Part shown: positions 24,828-27,764 of the stretch, in pieces
How the letters are laid out: every line of letters starts with the position of its first letter
Position numbering within the stretch: position 1 is the first letter of the stretch
Assembly: GCA_013286985.1 (NCBI GenBank)
Contig: JABDEQ010000031.1
Coordinates: 1-27,764, forward strand
Source of the DNA: Bacteroidota bacterium
Lineage (GTDB): Bacteria; Bacteroidota; Bacteroidia; Sphingobacteriales; Sphingobacteriaceae
Length of the DNA stretch: 27,764 nt
Direction of reading: 5' to 3'
The notes under the pieces: generated by a model
What the model was told of the DNA's origin: nothing
The model's input: the letters and a program-made list of their open reading frames with translations, nothing else
The model's database searches: none
Position numbers and translations under genes: made by a program

Positions 24828-25328
24828 GTGAAAAATAAAAAACTGACTTATTTTTTGGGCTTTGTCGTTTTGGTGGTCTGGGGGTTGATCATCTATCGTA
24901 TTTTTGATGCCTCAGGAGGGCCCGATGACGATCCTGCTCCAACAGCCAATACTCGTCAAAAGGAAGCATATAACGATTATGCTATCCCAAAGGATACTGC
25001 CCGTTTATTGCTTAACTACCGCGACCCATTTGGCATTATCAAAACAAAGGACACTGCCGAAATACCCCTTAAAAAACTGCTGCATAAGGGCGCAATTAAC
25101 TTACCAGTCAAACCGGCTTTTAATTGGAGTTTTATTCAATACTCAGGCTATATTCGCAATCCCGACTCCAAAAAGCTAATCGCCTTAGTAACTATTAATG
25201 GCAAAAACGAAATGTTTTCGGAGGGAGAAATAAAAGACAATGTAAAACTGATCAGGAATTTTCGCGATTCCATCAAAATAAGTTTCAACGGCATAACAAA
25301 ATTTATTGCCATTAAACCGGCGACCTAA
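24828..25328 (+). CDS. GspC/PilP-like inner-membrane periplasmic protein
   Basis: 166 aa starting at GTG 24828, 12 nt after the lipoprotein stop. A short N-terminal region is followed by one membrane helix (residues 7-25, TYFLGFVVLVVWGLIIYRIF), then a Pro/Asp-rich linker and a periplasmic domain. Its end (SGYIRNPDSKKLIALVTING, MFSEGEIKDNVKLIRN, DSIKISFNGITKFIAI) has the small beta-barrel pattern of GspC HR or PilP domains, which link the inner-membrane platform to the outer-membrane secretin. The prepilin-like genes downstream support this. The stop TAA overlaps the next ATG by one base, so translation is coupled. The family call is by pattern and context. Confidence 0.65.
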   Translation: MKNKKLTYFLGFVVLVVWGLIIYRIFDASGGPDDDPAPTANTRQKEAYNDYAIPKDTARLLLNYRDPFGIIKTKDTAEIPLKKLLHKGAINLPVKPAFNWSFIQYSGYIRNPDSKKLIALVTINGKNEMFSEGEIKDNVKLIRNFRDSIKISFNGITKFIAIKPAT

Positions 25329-25795
25329 TGAAGAAAATATTTACCATTTTATTCCTGCTGATTTCCGGCGCTATATACGCCCAGGAAATGCCTGAAATGG
25401 GCATCAAAGTTCGCATTCCACAACCCGACAAAACTATTGTTGCTGAAGTAAACGATGTCTCAAGCATTCCCTCGCCAAAATCAAACTTGATTTACTATTG
25501 GTATTATGCTAATAGCATTCATTCCACGCAGGGCGGCTTCAGTGGCAAGTTGCTCGACGGCCAGTATAGCGAATTTTATCCCAGCAAAAACCTGAAAGAG
25601 CAGGGTTTTTTTAAAAAAGGCTTGAAACAGGGTGTCTGGAAAAGCTGGAACGAAGACGGGACGCTAAAAGAACAAACTAAATGGAAAAATGGCGTACTAG
25701 TATCCGATAAGGTTGTTCCCTTTTGGAAAAGAATTAATATCCTGAAAAAGAATAAAATTACGCCTGCTGATACCATAAAAAAGATGGCTAAATAA
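25328..25795 (+). CDS. Secreted protein with MORN-like repeats
   Basis: 155 aa with signal peptide MKKIFTILFLLISGAIYAQ (cleavage near residue 18). Residues about 72-125 hold two to three MORN-variant units (GKLLDGQYSEFYPSKNLKEQ, GVWKSWNEDGTLKEQTKWKNG split as GVWKSW and GTLKEQTKWKNG), as in YwqK-type proteins. The C-terminus is Lys-rich. It sits inside the pilus-like operon, sharing the base at 25328 with the preceding stop, and ends 7 nt before the next gene. Its role in assembly is unknown; anchoring or periplasmic scaffolding is possible. Confidence 0.75.
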   Translation: MKKIFTILFLLISGAIYAQEMPEMGIKVRIPQPDKTIVAEVNDVSSIPSPKSNLIYYWYYANSIHSTQGGFSGKLLDGQYSEFYPSKNLKEQGFFKKGLKQGVWKSWNEDGTLKEQTKWKNGVLVSDKVVPFWKRINILKKNKITPADTIKKMAK

Positions 25796-25802
25796 ACTAT
25801 TT

Positions 25803-27068
25803 ATGCTTAAAGCATCGGCCCTTTATATGGTTATCATAATCGCTTTAGTGATCGGGCTGATCTGTTCATCATTAATTGTTGCTGCTTATTTTTATAAAGC
25901 ACAATACCAGCAAAAGAACAGATATGATCAATTAGAAAACAATCTCTATTCAGGTATAAACATTTTGCTGTCATCTGAGGATACTACTTATACCCAGGAA
26001 AAAACGCTTAGTCTTTTTAATAACGATGCGGATTCACTTACCCTAAAAAAAACAGTATGGGGAATATATGATATCGGTTCCGTGAGAGCATTTATTCAAA
26101 AAGACACTTTATATAAAACTTTTTCGGTGGCTAATGTTATTGATTCCTCCAAATGGGCAGCTATTTATTTGGTTGATGAAGACAGGCCATTTTCTTTGAG
26201 CGGAAAAACCACTATCCGGGGTGACGGTTATATTCCAAAAGCCGGCGTACAGGAAGCTTATATTGACAACAAAGCCTATCAGGGAGACAAGCGATTAATC
26301 ATCGGGACTAAACACGTCAGTGCAAAAACATTGCCCGCCCTGAACTCTGCCAGATTGAATTTGTTGCAACAATACTTTGCTTCGACCTTCAAGGGCGATA
26401 CCATTCTCCCTAAAAAAGATTCTCTGCAACAGTCTTTTTTATTACCAACACATTTTTTTACCTTCAAAAAAAGGGTGCAAACTCTTCAGAATATTCATTT
26501 AGGAGGTAATATTATATTACTGTCAGATACCACTATAACAATTGATAGTACAGCAGTACTCAGTAATATCGTCATTTTTGCTAAGTCGATTGTTGTTAAA
26601 AGTGGGTTTCAAGGCACTTGTCAGCTTTTTGCGATTGATTCCATTCATACAGAGCCCCGTTGCGTATTTCATTATCCGTCGGCATTGGGTATATTGCGCT
26701 TCCAGTCAACAGCGTCAAAAACTCAGGAGCTTTTATTTATTGGTCAAAGTTCGACCATTAACGGCGCTATATTCACCTATGAGAAAACAGTTAATAACCT
26801 AAAGCCATCAATTACCATAGGGAAACACACTAAAATTCAGGGGCAGATATATTCGCAGGGTATGCTGCAATTAAAGGACACGACTGAAGTCGACGGTAGC
26901 GTCTTTACCAGTCTGTTTTTTTACAGAAGCACTTTTACCTTATATGAAAATTATCTGATCAATACTACGATCAATTCCAAAGCGCTTTCTCCATATTATT
27001 TAACAAGCGATCTGTTGCCGGTTGCTCAAAGAAAGAAAAAAATATTACAATGGCTGGAGGCAAATTAA
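25803..27068 (+). CDS. PilX/GspK-like membrane-anchored protein with beta-helix-like region
   Basis: 421 aa. The N-terminus KASALYMVIIIALVIGLICSS is a long hydrophobic helix right after a short basic start, as in PilX/GspK minor pilins, although no Glu at position 5 is evident. The C-terminal half (about 230-390) alternates short beta strands (NIHLGGNIILLSDTTITIDS, VLSNIVIFAKSIVVKSG, INGAIFTYEK, ITIGKHTKIQGQIYSQG) that read like a beta-helix or bactofilin-type solenoid. It overlaps the next gene by 19 nt. The exact family is not recognised; the position points to a minor component of the pilus or pseudopilus. Confidence 0.65.
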   Translation: MLKASALYMVIIIALVIGLICSSLIVAAYFYKAQYQQKNRYDQLENNLYSGINILLSSEDTTYTQEKTLSLFNNDADSLTLKKTVWGIYDIGSVRAFIQKDTLYKTFSVANVIDSSKWAAIYLVDEDRPFSLSGKTTIRGDGYIPKAGVQEAYIDNKAYQGDKRLIIGTKHVSAKTLPALNSARLNLLQQYFASTFKGDTILPKKDSLQQSFLLPTHFFTFKKRVQTLQNIHLGGNIILLSDTTITIDSTAVLSNIVIFAKSIVVKSGFQGTCQLFAIDSIHTEPRCVFHYPSALGILRFQSTASKTQELLFIGQSSTINGAIFTYEKTVNNLKPSITIGKHTKIQGQIYSQGMLQLKDTTEVDGSVFTSLFFYRSTFTLYENYLINTTINSKALSPYYLTSDLLPVAQRKKKILQWLEAN

Positions 27069-27400
27069 ATACCCGGGTAAAAGCTTCCACCATTATGGAA
27101 GTAGTTGTTTCTATGGTGATCATCGTAATTGTTTTTGGCATAGCTATGATGATTTACACCAATGTACTCCGGGTGTCTGTTTCGGTCAAAAAAATACGAG
27201 CACAGGCGCTGTTGAGGGAAGCGCTTTTCAACGCCGAGCGTGATTCCGCAAAAATCACCCAAACTTTTAATGCGGATGACTTTCGGATTGAACAAGAAAT
27301 CAAACCGTCTGTGCAAGATAAAGATTTAACCGACATTCATTTAACCGCATACGACCAGAATCAGCAAAAAATTGCGGAGCTTGAAAAAGTGATTGATTAG
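27050..27400 (+). CDS. Prepilin-like protein (type II secretion/type IV pilus pseudopilin)
   Basis: 116 aa, starting at ATG 27050 inside the end of the preceding gene. The leader NTRVKA is followed by STIMEVVVSMVIIVIVFGIA, a class III signal with cleavage after Ala, Glu at +5 and a hydrophobic assembly helix. The mature domain is short and charged (AERDSAKITQTFNADDFRIEQ). The small size suggests a GspI-like minor pseudopilin. It is followed one nucleotide later by a second prepilin-like gene. It would be processed by a prepilin peptidase, not seen in the window. Confidence 0.82.
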   Translation: MAGGKLNTRVKASTIMEVVVSMVIIVIVFGIAMMIYTNVLRVSVSVKKIRAQALLREALFNAERDSAKITQTFNADDFRIEQEIKPSVQDKDLTDIHLTAYDQNQQKIAELEKVID

Positions 27401-27401
27401 T

Positions 27402-27764
27402 ATGGATAGTCATAAAATAAAATCATTTACCCTATTAGAAGTGGCAATCACCATGTTGATTGCGGCTATTTTACTCGGCATTACCTATACCTCCTATTCC
27501 ATCGTAGTTAAATCTTATCGTTCATTTATTGCAAAGAATGACAACACGACTGTTTTAATTAGTCTGGATCACGTGCTAAGAAGGGATTTTGCAAAGGCTA
27601 CTGTCGTTATAAAGGATGCTGATGGCATTGAGTTGCAAACAGATCAGCAATTGATTAAATACGCTTTCAATCCTGATTTTATTATCAGGAGTTCCACCCG
27701 CCCGGATACGTTTAAAGTTCAAACACAAGATGTAATTACAGCTTTTGAAAACCTACCATTAAGC
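27402..27764 (+). CDS. Second prepilin-like protein, GspJ/PilW-like, 3' end outside window
   Basis: The open frame from ATG 27402 runs 121 codons to the window edge with no stop. The start is MDSHKIKS with class III motif S-FTLLEVAITMLIAAILLG: Phe at +1 and Glu at +5, then a hydrophobic helix. The downstream text SLDHVLRRDFAKATVVIKDA and LQTDQQLIKYAF is typical of GspJ/PilW minor pseudopilins (beta-rich domain after a long helix). It starts one nucleotide after the stop of the preceding gene, so the two are coupled. Confidence 0.8.
   Translation, partial: MDSHKIKSFTLLEVAITMLIAAILLGITYTSYSIVVKSYRSFIAKNDNTTVLISLDHVLRRDFAKATVVIKDADGIELQTDQQLIKYAFNPDFIIRSSTRPDTFKVQTQDVITAFENLPLS

Overview
The window looks like a chromosome segment of a Bacteroidota bacterium, probably of the Sphingobacteriaceae (Mucilaginibacter-like; inferred from gene content and AT-rich spacers, not proven). 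Supporting signs are the araD-araA-SSS symporter order, TAnnTTTG-type -7 promoter boxes, lipoproteins with short lipoboxes, and two-gene Rhs loci with DUF6443-like and NHL sequences.

Layout. (1) 1-3951, plus strand: the 3' part of araD, complete araA and a sodium/solute symporter, together an L-arabinose uptake and isomerisation block. (2) 3952-8775: assorted single genes. These are a lipoprotein with a C-terminal c-type haem motif, a secreted hypothetical protein, a Tat-exported alpha/beta hydrolase with an Asp nucleophile, and a DUF502-like membrane protein, with a strong bidirectional terminator near 6045. (3) 8776-23192: a polymorphic-toxin (Rhs/YD) island, almost all on the minus strand. 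An upstream gene (19485-23192, SpvB/YD-like shell) is followed after 27 nt by a 1545-aa Rhs protein (14820-19457). That protein carries a six-blade NHL propeller, Rhs repeats, a core ending in DPDG and a candidate GIY-YIG/URI-like tip with an unusual C-terminal membrane helix. An LRR protein, the candidate immunity protein, follows it. Downstream lie displaced cassettes. One is an orphan Rhs C-terminus (11389-12966) with an REase-like tip and a candidate immunity gene, whose tip is cut short by TAA codons. The other is a smaller orphan tip (9820-10254) with its own candidate immunity gene. A truncated regulator, tandem hairpin repeats and a further possible immunity gene lie among them. (4) 23856-27764, plus strand: a lipoprotein with three FN3/Ig-like repeats, then a tightly packed operon with a GspC/PilP-like protein, a MORN-like secreted protein, a PilX/GspK-like protein and two prepilin-like proteins, the last running off the window. 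This looks like a type II secretion or type IV pilus-like assembly cluster.

How the parts work together. AraA and AraD act in L-arabinose breakdown and the symporter probably imports the sugar. The Rhs operon probably makes a two-part encapsulating shell that delivers a variable C-terminal toxin. The downstream orphan tips look like an archive of displaced or incoming toxin/immunity modules, sharing about 1.1 kb of Rhs-core homology (including 65 identical bases) with the full gene. That homology would allow tip exchange by recombination. All function assignments are from sequence reading and family knowledge; no search was run.
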